From: Nitrospirota bacterium
GTDB taxonomy: Bacteria > Nitrospirota > Thermodesulfovibrionia > UBA6902
Length of the DNA stretch: 64,000 nt
Assembly (NCBI GenBank): GCA_016234115.1
Contig: JACRHD010000009.1
Span: 26,317-90,316, forward strand
Direction: 5' to 3'
Under the pieces are notes generated by a model. It had not been told where the DNA came from. It saw only the letters and a program-made list of their open reading frames with translations, and did no database searches. Numbering within the stretch: position 1 is the first letter of the stretch; the number at the start of each line of letters is the position of its first letter. The position numbers and the translations under genes were made by a program. Shown piece after piece: positions 40,499-49,819 of this stretch.

Positions 40499-41578
40499 AT
40501 GCAGAAGACCTTTGCCGAGATCGACCTCAATGCCCTCGCTCATAATCTCGGCGTCGTTAAAAAGAAGACGGGAAACATAAATATCCTTGCCGTTGTAAAG
40601 GCAAACGCTTACGGACACGGCGCCGTGGAGATATCGCAGCGTCTTGTCCGGGAGGGCGTCTCTTATCTCGGCACGGCCTTCACCGGGGAGGCCGTCGCGC
40701 TCAGAGACGAGGGAATAAAGGCCCCGATACTCGTCTTTTTTGACAGGGACCATACGGAAGAATGTCTTCATTACGGCCTTACGCCCCTGATATTCGATTT
40801 CAGCTCCGCGAAGAAGTTCTCCGCCGCCGCAGGCAAGCTCAAACGCAGGCTTTCAGTTCATATCAAAGTGGACACCGGCATGGGACGGCTCGGACTGACA
40901 CTGAGCGAGGCCCGGAAGGAAATCCCCCGGATCGCCGCCCTCAAAAATATTGTCGTCGAAGGACTCATGAGTCACTTCTCCGAGGCCGACCTCCGGGACA
41001 AGACCTTTGCGGACGAGCAGTTGAATGCCTTTCTGTCATTAAGGAAAGAGCTGAGGCGGAAGGGTGTCACAGTGAAATACTCCCACATTGCCAACAGCGC
41101 GGCGGTCCTCAGTATGCCTTCGGCCCATCTCGACATGGTAAGGCCGGGCATCATGCTGTACGGTTACGGCGATGACGGTCTTAAGCCGGTATTAAGCCTC
41201 AAGAGCAGGATACTTATGATGAAGAAAGTCCCTGCCGGAACGTTCATCGGTTACGGCAGGACCTTTGTCACAAAGAGGAAAAGCATTATCGCGACGGTCC
41301 CCGCCGGTTACGCGGACGGCTACAGCAGGAGGCTCTCAAATAAAGGAGAAGTGCTGATCAAAGGGAAACGCGCCCCGGTCATTGGCAGGGTCTGCATGGA
41401 CACCATTATGGTCGATGTTACGGACATTCCCGGCGTTGACCTGGATTCGGAAGTGGCGCTGATAGGCAGCCAGGGGAAAGAAAAAATCACGGCAGCCGAT
41501 ATCGCGGAAAAGACCGGCACTATCGCTTATGAAGTCCTTACCTCAGTCGGGCCGAGGGTGAGAAGGGTGTATAAGTAG
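40499..41578 (+). CDS. alr: Alanine racemase
   Basis: A 359-residue PLP enzyme supplying D-alanine for the cell wall. PLP lysine in AVVKANAYGHGA, VDTGMGRLG, and the C-terminal barrel with the catalytic Tyr region GYGRTFV and VCMDTIMVDVT. It follows tatA by 5 nt and carries no visible leader. Confidence 0.95.
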   Translation: MQKTFAEIDLNALAHNLGVVKKKTGNINILAVVKANAYGHGAVEISQRLVREGVSYLGTAFTGEAVALRDEGIKAPILVFFDRDHTEECLHYGLTPLIFDFSSAKKFSAAAGKLKRRLSVHIKVDTGMGRLGLTLSEARKEIPRIAALKNIVVEGLMSHFSEADLRDKTFADEQLNAFLSLRKELRRKGVTVKYSHIANSAAVLSMPSAHLDMVRPGIMLYGYGDDGLKPVLSLKSRILMMKKVPAGTFIGYGRTFVTKRKSIIATVPAGYADGYSRRLSNKGEVLIKGKRAPVIGRVCMDTIMVDVTDIPGVDLDSEVALIGSQGKEKITAADIAEKTGTIAYEVLTSVGPRVRRVYK

Positions 41579-41766
41579 GCCGTGCGCCGACCGCCCGAAG
41601 GGGACACAGAGCGAGCATTATCTGATGTAAATATCCCTGCCTGAGTCACCTGTCATTCTTACGTTTTACGTTTTACTTTCAACTACTTGCGCAACTGTGC
41701 AAGTAACGATTATTTTTGCCTTTTTCTTTTGCCGTCAGTAAAATTTCATATCACCTTAGGGAGGTA

Positions 41767-42085
41767 GGGGTCACACATTTTACTAAACCTGTAAATTGTG
41801 TAGGCTTGACCCCGTAGAGTAAGACAGAAGGGATGCGGTATTGGTGAAGACTATAGCCTTTCAGTTCTTCCCGTTTCTCTCATTCTTCTTGACAAGGGCT
41901 GTTAAAGCTCTGAGCGGGAATTAGGGAATAGGGAAGATAGCGGTAAGATAGGGGACGTTCTTGATTCCGTGAACTTTCTCTGTGATAAAACACAAATAAG
42001 CTTGTAAGCTTGGGGACGTTGTTGACTTCTTGAACTTATTGTTCAGTTCAACATAGCGTAAGTTCACGGAGTCAACAACGTCCCC
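41767..42085. repeat. Cluster of REP-type hairpins
   Basis: Three hairpins fill most of the 515-bp gap. GGGGTCACACATTTTAC (41767-41783) pairs imperfectly with GTAAATTGTG..TTGACCCC (41791-41813). GGGGACGTTGTTGACT..GAACTTA (42012-42038) pairs with its partner at 42059-42085 as a 27-bp arm with two mismatches. GGGGACGTTCTTGATTCCGTGAAC (41951-41974) is a lone half copy. These GGGGAC/GGGGTC ends are typical of REP elements moved by REP-associated tyrosine transposases, but none is encoded here. The rest of the gap (41579-41766) holds only short ACGTTTT repeats. Confidence 0.75.
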
Positions 42086-42094
42086 AAAATCCCC

Positions 42095-43720
42095 CTACGA
42101 GGCCGGGACGAAATCTCCGCTGACCTCTTTGAGGAAAGTAATCTTCGTGCAGTCCGAAGAGCCCTCTACGCTTAAATCGTCAAGGTATGCCCCGATCCTG
42201 TGACGGTCGTTGTCCGACAGGACAATATTTGCGGACGGGACCGTTATCTCGATCAAAAAGACATTGTCCTTCAATTCAAATTTCAGAGAATAGTTTCCGC
42301 CCTCCCTGCAGGAAACGTCTACGACGTTGGCGAACAAATCTGCAAGGGCAAGCTGCAACTGACCTGTAATAGCCGGGGAGATATTAAAGTTCCGGGCAAT
42401 ATGCTCGATCGTTTTCACTGCCACGAATTCAGCTTTTGTCGCAGCAGGCACCGTCAAGGTAAAAGAGGGGGACGCAGCAGTCTTTACGTCTTTACGGTTG
42501 TCGCCTGTTATGACCTCCTTTATCCTGCTCCATGGCTCTTTTGCGATTTCCTTCAGATACAGAGCCCTGATAACATCGATCATGATCCGGTCATCGGCAA
42601 TTCCATACTCGGTGAACCCCGTCTCTACGGCACCCGAGGTCTCGAGAAGATTAATTATTCTTTCCGTCTCCTCACTGCCGGCAGCGGGCGCATCAGGGAA
42701 GTTAGGCAGGACGACGGATGAAGTCTCGCTGCAGAGGCCGTACAGGAGCCTGAGAGAAGGCGCTCTTAAATCGGGCCGGGGTATATATGTCTTCAGGAGG
42801 GAAGACCAGTATTTAAAAGTCTTTCCTTTTGTGATCTCGCCCAGGTATATCATCCGGAAATTGTCTTCGGTGAGCGTGGCGGAGGACTGGCGGGCGGCCT
42901 GCACAAAATTCCTGAGATAATAAGGCGACCCGCCGAACAGATCGAGGAAGTCGCGCAGCTCAAGCCTTACGTCCAGACTGTATGTTCCGGCAAGCATCGT
43001 GAAATATTTTACGGAATCCTCGCGCCCCAATCCTGACAGATTGAACAGCTCAAGATACTCGCCGAATAATGTGTCCTGAAAAAACATCCTGTTAAGCTCT
43101 GACTGATTGCCGGTGAAGACGTGAGGGGTATGGCGGGACTTGACCGGGACCTCGAAAAGCGTCCAGAAGTCTTTATTGCTCCCGACGGCGTTTATTTCAC
43201 AGAACCTCTTCATCTTGTGAAAATCATCCAGCAGGACTATCACGGGTACGCCTGTGATCAGATAACTTTGATAAGGGGCTGAAACGGCGAACAGGAACAG
43301 GTTCAGGGGGTCGCCGGCCTTTTTTGCCTGTTCATAGTTGTCCACGACGCCGGCGATCCACTTTATTCCGGAATCTCCGGCAAGCCTGATCGCATCCTCA
43401 AGAGAATAGACGCATGCGTCGGTCATCGAAATGTTTTTTTTCTCAAAGGCGATGCTTTGCACGATGAAGGAGCACAGGTAGTCCCTCGAAAAATACTCTA
43501 TGGAAGCCAGGGCCGTTTTGACCGTATAGAAAAAAGGGACGGCCGCGTTCTGGTGATTGAACAGGCGGTGAAAGGCCTGTCTGAGAAGCTCTGTCTTGCC
43601 TATCCCGTTTCTGCCTGAAAGGAAAATGCCCGCGGTCCCGGCCTCTGAATAGATGTTCCCCAGGACCTCCAGCTCGCGGTCCCTTCCGATGAAATTATTT
43701 GTCATGGAGTTTAACGGCAT
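42095..43720 (-). CDS. AAA ATPase fused to RsbW-like histidine-kinase-type ATPase
   Basis: A 541-residue protein, start uncertain between ATGs at 43720 and 43705 (MTNNFIGRDRELEVL). The N-terminal ATPase (about residues 1-250) has Walker A SGRNGIGKTELL and Walker B-like VIVLLDDFHKM, then a helical part. Residues about 415-530 (LTVPAATKAEF..., LQLALADLFANVVDVS) match the layout of anti-sigma-factor RsbW/HATPase_c_2 domains, with the Asn-box slightly degenerate. Such domains bind or phosphorylate anti-anti-sigma factors. The gene lies downstream of, and in the same direction as, a PocR-GAF-GGDEF protein, so it may relay its signal. No known family with exactly this fusion comes to mind. Confidence 0.68.
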   Translation of the reverse strand: MPLNSMTNNFIGRDRELEVLGNIYSEAGTAGIFLSGRNGIGKTELLRQAFHRLFNHQNAAVPFFYTVKTALASIEYFSRDYLCSFIVQSIAFEKKNISMTDACVYSLEDAIRLAGDSGIKWIAGVVDNYEQAKKAGDPLNLFLFAVSAPYQSYLITGVPVIVLLDDFHKMKRFCEINAVGSNKDFWTLFEVPVKSRHTPHVFTGNQSELNRMFFQDTLFGEYLELFNLSGLGREDSVKYFTMLAGTYSLDVRLELRDFLDLFGGSPYYLRNFVQAARQSSATLTEDNFRMIYLGEITKGKTFKYWSSLLKTYIPRPDLRAPSLRLLYGLCSETSSVVLPNFPDAPAAGSEETERIINLLETSGAVETGFTEYGIADDRIMIDVIRALYLKEIAKEPWSRIKEVITGDNRKDVKTAASPSFTLTVPAATKAEFVAVKTIEHIARNFNISPAITGQLQLALADLFANVVDVSCREGGNYSLKFELKDNVFLIEITVPSANIVLSDNDRHRIGAYLDDLSVEGSSDCTKITFLKEVSGDFVPAS

Positions 43721-43734
43721 ATTAAAAAAACAAA

Positions 43735-43760
43735 ATTCAAGATTCAAGATTCAAAATTCA
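43735..43760. repeat. AATTCAAG/ATTCAAGA heptamer-like array
   Basis: ATTCAAGATTCAAGATTCAAAATTCAA lies in the gap between the two minus-strand genes, close to the ATPase start. Longer start choices for the ATPase would translate it. Confidence 0.75.
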
Positions 43761-43774
43761 ACAAATAAAATAAT

Positions 43775-45790
43775 TTATAGATACACTACTTTGTTTCCTC
43801 CGCCTTTTTTGGCAAGATAAAGCGCCTGGTCCGTCTTTTCGAGCAACTCCCCTACCGACGTCGCATCATCGGGAAACGTGGTGAGCCCCATGCTTATCGT
43901 CACCGGCATTTCAAAGGACTCCTGCCGGACGGCCTTTTCGATTTTCTCCTTCAGCCGGTTCGTAATATGTATGGCGTCGTCTTTCGCGGTCTGGGGGAAT
44001 ATGGCGACAAACTCGTCGCCGCCGAAGCGCGCGGCGATATCGACGTTCCTGAGAGATTTCTCCATGATGACGGCGAGGGCCTTTATCAGCTTGTCTCCTG
44101 AAATGTGGCCGAACGTGTCGTTGTACTCCTTGAACTTGTCGAGGTCCATCATCATGAAACTGAAGGGGTGCTTGTACCTGTTGTACCGCGTAATCTCATC
44201 GGAAAGCCTGTGGTTCAGATAACGGAGGTTATAGATGCCGGTCAGGGGGTCGGTTATTGAAAGCTGTCTCAGCTCTTCCGCCTGCTTGTATAACAGGCTC
44301 CTTTCAATCGCAAGCGCCGCGCTGTTGACGAACGACTGTATTATTCCGAGGTCCTCTTCCGTGAAGACGTCTCCCCTTGCCTTGTCCGATATATTCAGCA
44401 CCCCGGTGACGCCCCCGTCGATCTTCAGCAGGATGCACATGAAGGACTTTGTCCTGTAGCGGTGTCTGTTTTCCCTCCCGATCCTCGGATCATTGTCGAT
44501 GTCGCTGACCAGAAGGTCCTCCCCCCTGTCAAGGACCATCCCCGCGATGCACTCTTCCTTTTTTAGGCGCATCATCTCCCGGACGGTGTCATCTACGCTC
44601 TTCCTTGCCTCCACAACCAGCTCGGAGGTGTCCCGGTCCCATAGCAGCAGGGAACCCTGCTCGGCCTCCAGCAGCAGCAGAGATTTTTCCAGGAGCACCT
44701 GAAAGAGCCTTTCCCTGCTTAAGGTCGAAGTGATGGCATGGGAAAAATCTACAAAGGACGCAAACCGCTCGTCCGCTTTTTTCAGCCTGGACACCTGCCC
44801 GCGCAGGCCCCTGTTTTCGAAATTCAGATGCAAATAGTCCGTGAAGGCATTCATTATTTTTACGTCTTCGCGGGTCAACTGCGTGTTGAATATCCCGATT
44901 ATCGACTGTATCCGTCCTTCGACAAAGACAGGAAAAAGATAAAACGGCGCCGCCTCCTTCAGAAGGCCTTCGGACGCCGGCGCTTTGAGGCCCTGCGAAT
45001 GCACGAAAGCCCTCGTGTGGTACATCTCATCGATGAGGGGGTCCTTCGCATCGAACTGTAAATTCGAGATGACTTCACCGTACCCGCCGGAGCTGTACGC
45101 GCTTTCATACGTGAGGGTCTTGCGGTTGAGCGCCATTATCACCGAGGGAGCGGGGCCGAATATAAATTCAACGGTATCCAGTATATATCTGAACAACAAT
45201 TCGGCGTTTCTGGACAGGGTCCGGAACGTGCTGCTGTCAAACAGCGAGGTCATGCGGAAGAATCTTTCCTCCGTCCTCTGTTTTTCGTCAAAGCTGCTCA
45301 GCAGGCGGTTGAGGGTAATATGAACATACCGTGCCACGTCGGCCGCGTAATCCATGCCGGTGAAGCTCAGGGGCATTTGCGCGGGCAGGGCGGGGAGATT
45401 ATTTGTCTTGGCGATCCTTAAAACATCGAGCAGGTCCTCATACGAGGCAAATCCGCCTTTGCCTGCAATGAAGATTTTTTCACCGGACCGCTCCAGAGGA
45501 AAAGAGAAGACCGTTAACCCCCCCGAGCATTTCTGTACCACAGGCTCACCCGATACTGATGACTTGAAAACCGGTCCCATGCATGACGAGGGGCATTTCA
45601 AATTTTCTATTTGTGAGGACTTGATGAAATTGCAGAGAGGAGCTTCTTTTGTCGAGCTTAACAGCGACCCCTCTGAGGTATAAGCCTGAAGTTCGAAGTT
45701 TATAGTCCTGGACAGCTTATTAAATACGTCAGACCATTCCCCTGAAGAAAAAAGCTGTGTCAGCGTCGGCATGTCGTAATTCTTTATCAT
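43775..45790 (-). CDS. PocR-GAF-GGDEF diguanylate cyclase
   Basis: A 671-residue soluble protein. The N-terminal PocR-type sensor (about residues 8-165) shows the pattern CNFIKSS..KCPSSCMGP..CSGGLTVFSFPL; GAF-like domains follow (about 175-330 and 350-500); the GGDEF domain (about 505-671) has the active site RFGGDEF and, five residues before it, the inhibitory site RNVD. It should make cyclic di-GMP under feedback control. PocR domains sense small hydrocarbons or alcohol-type ligands. The cyclase is opposed, in this window, by the HD-GYP phosphodiesterase at 11718. Confidence 0.9.
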   Translation of the reverse strand: MIKNYDMPTLTQLFSSGEWSDVFNKLSRTINFELQAYTSEGSLLSSTKEAPLCNFIKSSQIENLKCPSSCMGPVFKSSVSGEPVVQKCSGGLTVFSFPLERSGEKIFIAGKGGFASYEDLLDVLRIAKTNNLPALPAQMPLSFTGMDYAADVARYVHITLNRLLSSFDEKQRTEERFFRMTSLFDSSTFRTLSRNAELLFRYILDTVEFIFGPAPSVIMALNRKTLTYESAYSSGGYGEVISNLQFDAKDPLIDEMYHTRAFVHSQGLKAPASEGLLKEAAPFYLFPVFVEGRIQSIIGIFNTQLTREDVKIMNAFTDYLHLNFENRGLRGQVSRLKKADERFASFVDFSHAITSTLSRERLFQVLLEKSLLLLEAEQGSLLLWDRDTSELVVEARKSVDDTVREMMRLKKEECIAGMVLDRGEDLLVSDIDNDPRIGRENRHRYRTKSFMCILLKIDGGVTGVLNISDKARGDVFTEEDLGIIQSFVNSAALAIERSLLYKQAEELRQLSITDPLTGIYNLRYLNHRLSDEITRYNRYKHPFSFMMMDLDKFKEYNDTFGHISGDKLIKALAVIMEKSLRNVDIAARFGGDEFVAIFPQTAKDDAIHITNRLKEKIEKAVRQESFEMPVTISMGLTTFPDDATSVGELLEKTDQALYLAKKGGGNKVVYL

Positions 45791-46280
45791 TGTCTTGCCT
45801 GATGAATCAATTGTAGATTAGCCCAATAACTACTTGATTAATCTAATTTATTATATATCAGCACCTCACCTGTAATACCGGAACAGCAGACACCCCGATT
45901 TATGTAGCAAATAATTAGCCAACGTGTAACATCTTGAAATTATGGAATTCTCGGCTTGCCTCGGGCCCAAGCATGTAAAAATTATCGACACAATAGAATA
46001 CAATTTAACAAAAAAAGGATAAATCTCCCAAGAATTCAGATAGTTAAGTTTTGTAAAATTAGTTTACACGAGGCTCTAATTTATCACTTTCAGGTCTTAT
46101 TCTCTCTATCTTTGCAGCTCTGCTTCATTTCTAAGGGAAATTGATGGTGAAAAAATTCGTGAGCCTTAAAGGATCGCTACGCAGTCAAAAGAGTAACATT
46201 TTGAAATTAGAAAAATCAACGGAATGTCGGCTCAATGTCAAAGCAAAGCAGAAATGACGGAAATAGAGACGGGTGATGAA
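45791..46280. other. 490-bp AT-rich gap with no recognisable gene
   Basis: Between the GGDEF gene and the repeat at 46281 I see no convincing coding frame, tRNA or known RNA. Short frames (for example 45956-46144) lack ribosome sites and family likeness. TTTATTATATATCAG near 45848-45862 could be the cyclase promoter region. Confidence 0.5.
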
Positions 46281-46467
46281 CCCCCTGATTCACCATCAAG
46301 AGTCAAACCACAGAGACCACAGAGGGAAAAAATAAATATTTATCCACAGATTACACTGATTAACACAGATGTATTTAGAAATAATTTTTCAATCTGTGAA
46401 ATCTGTGTAATCTGCGGATAAATAAATCTTTTCTCTGTGACTCTGTGGTTAGGTGGTGGATTCCGGG
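46281..46467. repeat. 187-bp CCACAGAG palindromic repeat (copy 1)
   Basis: CCCCTGATTCACCATCAAGAG, then AACCACAGAGACCACAGAGG.. and ATCCACAGATTACACTGATT.., with the mirror images AATCTGTGAAATCTGTG.. and CTCTGTGACTCTGTGGTT at the other side, ending in GGTGGATTCCGGG. Other copies: 53231-53417 and, inverted and partial, 55972-56085. A related shorter palindrome is at 47934-48080. Confidence 0.85.
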
Positions 46468-46526
46468 AACCCACAAGCAGTTGTTTTTTCTTCCGGCTGT
46501 CACCGGTCCTGAGACATGGGCCTCAA

Positions 46527-47906
46527 CTATTTTCCCGTAAGCTTCATGGGGTCGAGTATACGAAGGGCTTCCTTTTTACTTAAGATGCCTCTTTCAACCA
46601 CGATTTGCCGGACGGACTTTCCTGTCAGATACGCTTCTTTTGAAACTTCAGCGGCAAAAGAATAACCTGTAATCGGATTCAGCGCGGTTGCCATTGCCAG
46701 TGTCGCGTCCGCGAACATCCTGCACCTTTCATTGTCAGCTTCGATTCCTTTCACGCATTTTTCGGTAAAGACATCCACGCTGCCTGACAGGATATCGATG
46801 GAGAAAAGAAGGTTATATGCGATAAGAGGCATCATTACATTCAGCTCAAGCTGCGAGGCCTGGGTCGCGTAGGCGATGGCCGTATCGTTTCCTATGACCT
46901 GAAAGCACGTCATCGTAAGCATCTCAGCCATCACGGGATTGACCTTGCCCGGCATTATCGACGAACCCGGCTGTACCGCCGGAAGCTTTATCTCGGCAAA
47001 ACCCGTGCGCGGGCCGGAGCTCAACAGTCTTATGTCGTTGGCGATCTTGATAAGCGTTATTGCCGTTCCCCTCAGAGATGCACTGAGCTCAAGAGCGGGG
47101 TTGACGTTCTGTATCCCCTCGAAGAGGTTGTCGCATTTTTTGAATTTTGTCCCGGTAATTTTTTTTATTTCCCTGATAACGTTGTCGCGAAATCCAGGTT
47201 TGGCATTTATCCCGGTGCCCAGGGCATTGCCTCCTATCGGCAGATTCAGAAGGGACCCGGAAGCGCCGGAGACGCGGGCGATATCACTTTTGACGGCAGC
47301 GGCATATCCACCGAACTCCTGACCGAGCCTTACAGGCACGGCATCCTGAAGGTGCGTCCTTCCGGCTTTGACAATTCCGTCGAACTCCTTTGCCCTGGAT
47401 GAGAGGGCTCCGCTTAATCCTTTAAGGGCGGGGAGCAGGCGCTCCTTCACGCCTTCAAACGCGGAAATATATATTGAAGTGGGTATGGTGTCGTTCGTCG
47501 ACTGCGCCATATTCACATGATCGTTCGGATTAACGAGCCTGTAATCGCCTCTTTCCCCCTTTAATATTTCAATTGCCCTGTTCGCTATCACTTCATTTGC
47601 ATTCATGTTCTGGGAAGTGCCCGCGCCCGCCTGGTAAATGTCGACGACAAAATGTTCATCGTGCCTTCCGTCGATGACTTCCCTGGCGGCTTTTTCAATG
47701 GCCCTAAGTCTCTTCCCGTCGAGAAGCCCCAGCGCCCCGTTGGCGCGCGCGGCCGCCAATTTGACAATCCCCTGCGCCCTGATAAACCGCCGGGGGAGTT
47801 TAATCCCGCTTATGGGAAAATTCTCCACCGCCCTTTGGGTCTGAGCGCCGTAATAAGCGCCGTCGGGAAGTTTGACTTCCCCCATCGTATCTCTCTCGAT
47901 CCTCAT
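46527..47906 (-). CDS. fumC: Class II fumarase (fumarase/aspartase superfamily)
   Basis: A 459-residue lyase interconverting fumarate and malate, or, less likely, fumarate and aspartate. Segments: GAGTSQNMNANEVIANRA, NDHVNMAQSTNDTIPT, GGNALGTGINA and the superfamily signature GSSIMPGKVNP followed by VMAEMLTMTCFQVIGND. The Gly after Pro in MPGKVNP and the LTM..QVIGND stretch favour fumarase; NMAQSTND and QLELNVMMP look aspartase-like. A TCA-cycle role is the better guess. Confidence 0.82.
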   Translation of the reverse strand: MRIERDTMGEVKLPDGAYYGAQTQRAVENFPISGIKLPRRFIRAQGIVKLAAARANGALGLLDGKRLRAIEKAAREVIDGRHDEHFVVDIYQAGAGTSQNMNANEVIANRAIEILKGERGDYRLVNPNDHVNMAQSTNDTIPTSIYISAFEGVKERLLPALKGLSGALSSRAKEFDGIVKAGRTHLQDAVPVRLGQEFGGYAAAVKSDIARVSGASGSLLNLPIGGNALGTGINAKPGFRDNVIREIKKITGTKFKKCDNLFEGIQNVNPALELSASLRGTAITLIKIANDIRLLSSGPRTGFAEIKLPAVQPGSSIMPGKVNPVMAEMLTMTCFQVIGNDTAIAYATQASQLELNVMMPLIAYNLLFSIDILSGSVDVFTEKCVKGIEADNERCRMFADATLAMATALNPITGYSFAAEVSKEAYLTGKSVRQIVVERGILSKKEALRILDPMKLTGK

Positions 47907-47933
47907 GGTCGTGTCTCCTGTTGCAAATTATTT

Positions 47934-48080
47934 AACCACAGAGGAGCTCAGACACGGAGAAAGACAATTTGCATCCGCAGATTTCACAGATTCCGCAGAT
48001 AAGAAAATAAATTTCTGAAAAATCCGTGTCTATCTGTGTAATCCGTGGATGAATCATTTTTTCTCCGTGCCTCCGTGGTT
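47934..48080. repeat. CCACAGAG-type palindromic repeat (variant)
   Basis: AACCACAGAGGAGCTCAGACACGG..GCAGATTTCACAGATT on the left and AATCCGTGTC..GTGTAATCCGTGG..CCTCCGTGGTT on the right. Related to 46281 but with a different centre. Confidence 0.8.
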
Positions 48081-48088
48081 TGTATTTG

Positions 48089-48619
48089 TTAATATGTAAG
48101 GTCCATATTTATCCCGCAGTCGGACCCGATGCTTATCAGTTTCCTGTAATGGATTGAATAAAGGTGCCTCACCTTGTCCGTATTGCCGCATATTGAAACT
48201 ACGTCGGCAATATAGACTGTATGGTCCCCCGTTTCCACACGATTCACGACCCTGCATTCAAATGAGACCGTTACCCCCCCGATTGTGGGGACTTTGACTA
48301 CCCTGGAGGGGACCGCCTTGAAGTCCGTATCCTTGAATTTGTCTATTTCCCTCCCGCTCTTTGTCCCGCATGTCCACGCGTCCTTTTCCTGACCTTCCGA
48401 CGGAAAGCAGAGTACAAATTCCCCGTGATGCTCAAGGCATTCATGAGAATATCTCTCACGACCGACCGAGACGGCCATCATCAGCGGCGACCATGATGTA
48501 AACATCCACCATGAGAGGCCGATAATATTGGGTCTGTCCCTCCTGTCCAGTGTTACGGCCAAAACATAAGGGTAGGGCGACGCTAATTCAAACGCTTCCT
48601 GCCTGTCAAGTTCCTTCAT
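48089..48619 (-). CDS. Flavin reductase-like FMN-binding protein
   Basis: A 176-residue split-barrel flavoprotein, similar to the flavoredoxin/flavin reductase family: SPYPYVLAVTLDRRDRPNIIGLSWW near the N-terminus, SWSPLMMAVSVGRERYSHE, EFVLCFPS, and SFECRVVNRVETGDHTVYIADV. It would reduce flavin or carry electrons. It reads in the same direction as fumC but is split from it by a repeat. Confidence 0.85.
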   Translation of the reverse strand: MKELDRQEAFELASPYPYVLAVTLDRRDRPNIIGLSWWMFTSWSPLMMAVSVGRERYSHECLEHHGEFVLCFPSEGQEKDAWTCGTKSGREIDKFKDTDFKAVPSRVVKVPTIGGVTVSFECRVVNRVETGDHTVYIADVVSICGNTDKVRHLYSIHYRKLISIGSDCGINMDLTY

Positions 48620-48639
48620 GAATGCCTCCTGTTTATATT

Positions 48640-48735
48640 AGTAGTTAGTAGCTGGTAGTTAGTAGTTAGGGGAAACGAATAGAAAGCATTCACTGAACGC
48701 TTCCACCCTTAACTACTAACTACTGACTACTCTCT
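48640..48735. repeat. AGTAGTT heptamer-type hairpin
   Basis: TAGTAGTTAGTAGCTGGTAGTTAGTAGTTAG (48640-48669) and the inverted CTTAACTACTAACTACTGACTACT (48708-48732) flank a 38-nt loop. The sugar kinase's last codons run into it. Confidence 0.85.
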
Positions 48736-49638
48736 ACTATATTTCGATAGCAAGTATTCAACTTCTTCTAACGAAGGTATCCCGTCCCTTCCTCCCGGCT
48801 TCCGGCATTTCAGAGCCGCGAAGGCCGATGCAAAGCGCACGATTTTCTTTATGTCCCATTTTTTCAGAATTCCGTAGATATAGCCGCCGTGAAATACATC
48901 GCCGGCGCCTGTTGTATCGACGGCGTCTACTTCAAACGCCGGGGAGTGAAATATCTCGTTTTCCGACACGGTCATGCTTCCTTTGTCGCCGAGAGTTATC
49001 GTGGCGGCCTTTGCGCCGAAGGATTTCATGTATATAACGGCCTTTCCCGGATCGAACGGACCTCCTCCAGGCATTAATTCCTCTGCGAATTCCCGTGAGC
49101 AGACGACATAATCGCACAAGTGAGCGAGCTCGACCATTCCATCGCGCATCCCTCCGGCGTCGAGCATGGAAGGGACGCCTTTTTCGCGGGCCTTTTGGAC
49201 TGCGTAAACAGACGCCTCGGTCATGAGTCCGTCAAGAAGAAGAAAATCCGCATTGCCCGGAAAATCAGCGGGGAGCTCTTGCGGCGTCAGGGGCCCGGCC
49301 GAGGGCCTCTTCCAGAAGATGGTCCTCCTCCCGCTGCCTTTTTCGACAGCGATAAATGCGGCCTGTGATACGGAACCGGGTCTTGTCAGCAGTCCTTTCA
49401 CATCTAAGATTTCAGACCGAAGAGAGTCTGAAATCTTTTGGCCCGCGTCGTCATCTCCGATGATGCCGTAAAAGCTGCATTCCATCCCGAGCCTCGCGAG
49501 GCTGACCAGCGCCGTTGCCACAGGGCCGCCGCCTGCTATGGTCCATTCAATTACCTCCTTTTTCGTATCAGGAGGAGGGTACGAATCTATGATAAACAGA
49601 TGGTCCAGAGAGCACTGTCCCAGTCCCGCGATTTTCAT
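48727..49638 (-). CDS. PfkB-family carbohydrate kinase
   Basis: A 303-residue ribokinase-type enzyme: start MKIAGLGQCSLDHLF, N-terminal pattern IAGGGPVATALVSLARLG, YGIIGDDDAG, and the C-terminal signature VDTTGAGDVFHGGYIYG with the catalytic Asp. The ATG at 49638 begins the standard fold; a longer frame to 49767 would overlap the ATPase gene on the other strand. Sugar specificity cannot be read. Final residues lie in a tandem repeat hairpin. Confidence 0.88.
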   Translation of the reverse strand: MKIAGLGQCSLDHLFIIDSYPPPDTKKEVIEWTIAGGGPVATALVSLARLGMECSFYGIIGDDDAGQKISDSLRSEILDVKGLLTRPGSVSQAAFIAVEKGSGRRTIFWKRPSAGPLTPQELPADFPGNADFLLLDGLMTEASVYAVQKAREKGVPSMLDAGGMRDGMVELAHLCDYVVCSREFAEELMPGGGPFDPGKAVIYMKSFGAKAATITLGDKGSMTVSENEIFHSPAFEVDAVDTTGAGDVFHGGYIYGILKKWDIKKIVRFASAFAALKCRKPGGRDGIPSLEEVEYLLSKYSRE

Positions 49639-49819
49639 ACGTATAATCATAAGAATGTCGGAGAGAGAATGCAAGGTAGCGCCCTCATTTACTGGGGGCG
49701 GCCTTTCGTCGGGGATAAACCCCGACGCTACGATCTGCGTAAAACCGAATAAAAAAAATAATCGCATGGATGACCTTTATGTTATAATTAGTGCAAGCCA
49801 GCCGGCTTACGAATCAACC

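Noticed and set aside
45956..46144. Plus-strand 62-residue frame in the AT-rich gap
   Set aside because: No ribosome site, no similarity known to me and codon use unlike neighbours.
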